Source: Gemella sp. GH3 (GTDB lineage: Bacteria > Bacillota > Bacilli > Staphylococcales > Gemellaceae). From it: DNA of 40,217 nucleotides. Positions within the stretch are counted from its first letter, which is position 1, and every line of letters starts with the position of its first letter. The translations under genes and the position numbers were made by a program. Positions 40,159 to 40,217 of this stretch are shown here, piece by piece. The DNA is taken from the NCBI RefSeq assembly GCF_013415425.1, contig NZ_JACBYC010000099.1:1-40217 (forward strand), in the 5' to 3' direction. A model generated the notes under the pieces. It did no database searches, was not told where the DNA came from, and worked only from the letters and a program-made list of their open reading frames with translations.

Positions 40159-40217
40159 ATGAAACGACATATTTCCAACTTTCTTATATACATCCAATTA
40201 TGGACGTTATTTCTATC
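40159..40217 (+). CDS. Unidentified gene start, cut at the window edge
   Basis: ATG with CAGGAG 5 bases upstream and a TATAAT box before it. Only about 19 codons are visible, starting MKRHISNFL and then hydrophobic, as in a signal peptide or first membrane helix. Too short for identification. Confidence 0.5.
   Translation, partial: MKRHISNFLIYIQLWTLFL

Noticed and set aside
1-40217. CRISPR arrays, tRNA, rRNA, insertion sequences or prophage
   Set aside because: No regular spaced repeats, no cloverleaf or rRNA-like sequence, no transposase or phage motifs seen on either strand.

Overview
The window is strongly AT-rich DNA from a low-GC Gram-positive bacterium. Strong AGGAG-type ribosome sites, lipoproteins with a lipobox, sortase-type LPxTG signals, a T-box riboswitch, a CcpN/PDRP/PPDK cluster and Firmicutes-style PTS operons support this. 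The gene set fits Gemella or a close relative; that genus call is inference only. There are no rRNA or tRNA genes, insertion sequences, phage genes or CRISPR arrays. The genes are mostly housekeeping and sugar metabolism.

Layout. 1-1.1 kb: the end of a DUF1307-type lipoprotein gene and a type 2 peptide deformylase. 1.2-4.7 kb (minus): a heterodimeric BmrC/BmrD-like ABC exporter. 4.8-7.4 kb (plus): a HAD-IB phosphatase, a ClC-type channel or transporter and an HdeD-like membrane protein. 7.5-11.6 kb (minus): ccpN-like repressor, PDRP and pyruvate phosphate dikinase, apparently one operon whose promoter carries a 20-bp-phased repeat that may be the repressor's own operator. 11.7-14.9 kb (minus): DUF402 phosphatase-like, NAD kinase, RluA-type pseudouridine synthase, SufT-like protein and Ogt. 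15.0-16.0 kb (plus): an amphipathic YtxH-like protein and a 49-residue protein that is almost only an LPQTG sorting signal.

16.0-22.9 kb (minus): a glucitol/sorbitol system (PRD regulator, GutM, EIIC, EIIBC, EIIA, sorbitol-6-phosphate dehydrogenase), then a HAD phosphatase, a fructose-6-phosphate-aldolase-like transaldolase and a small membrane protein. 23.1-24.9 kb (minus): a secreted amidase that ends just after a degenerate LPKTS motif. 25.1-27.9 kb (plus): gnd and zwf, the oxidative pentose phosphate genes. 27.9-29.4 kb (minus): a HerA/YjgR-like ATPase. 29.6-35.0 kb (plus): mannitol operon mtlA-mtlR-mtlF-mtlD. 35.4-36.7 kb (minus): an orphan MetQ lipoprotein behind a methionine-type T-box. 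36.8-39.5 kb (minus): a bacteriocin-associated (lactococcin-972-group) ABC ATPase with its permease broken by one frameshift and one nonsense codon. 39.6-40.2 kb: RidA and the start of an unidentified gene.

Together the genes bring hexitols in by PTS to fructose-6-phosphate, feed glycolysis and the oxidative pentose phosphate branch, and control the pyruvate/PEP node through PPDK and its regulators. The most notable signals are the stand-alone LPQTG microprotein, the phased operator-like repeats at the ccpN promoter, the broken bacteriocin-type permease, the amidase with a lost wall anchor and a degenerate second EIIB domain in MtlA.
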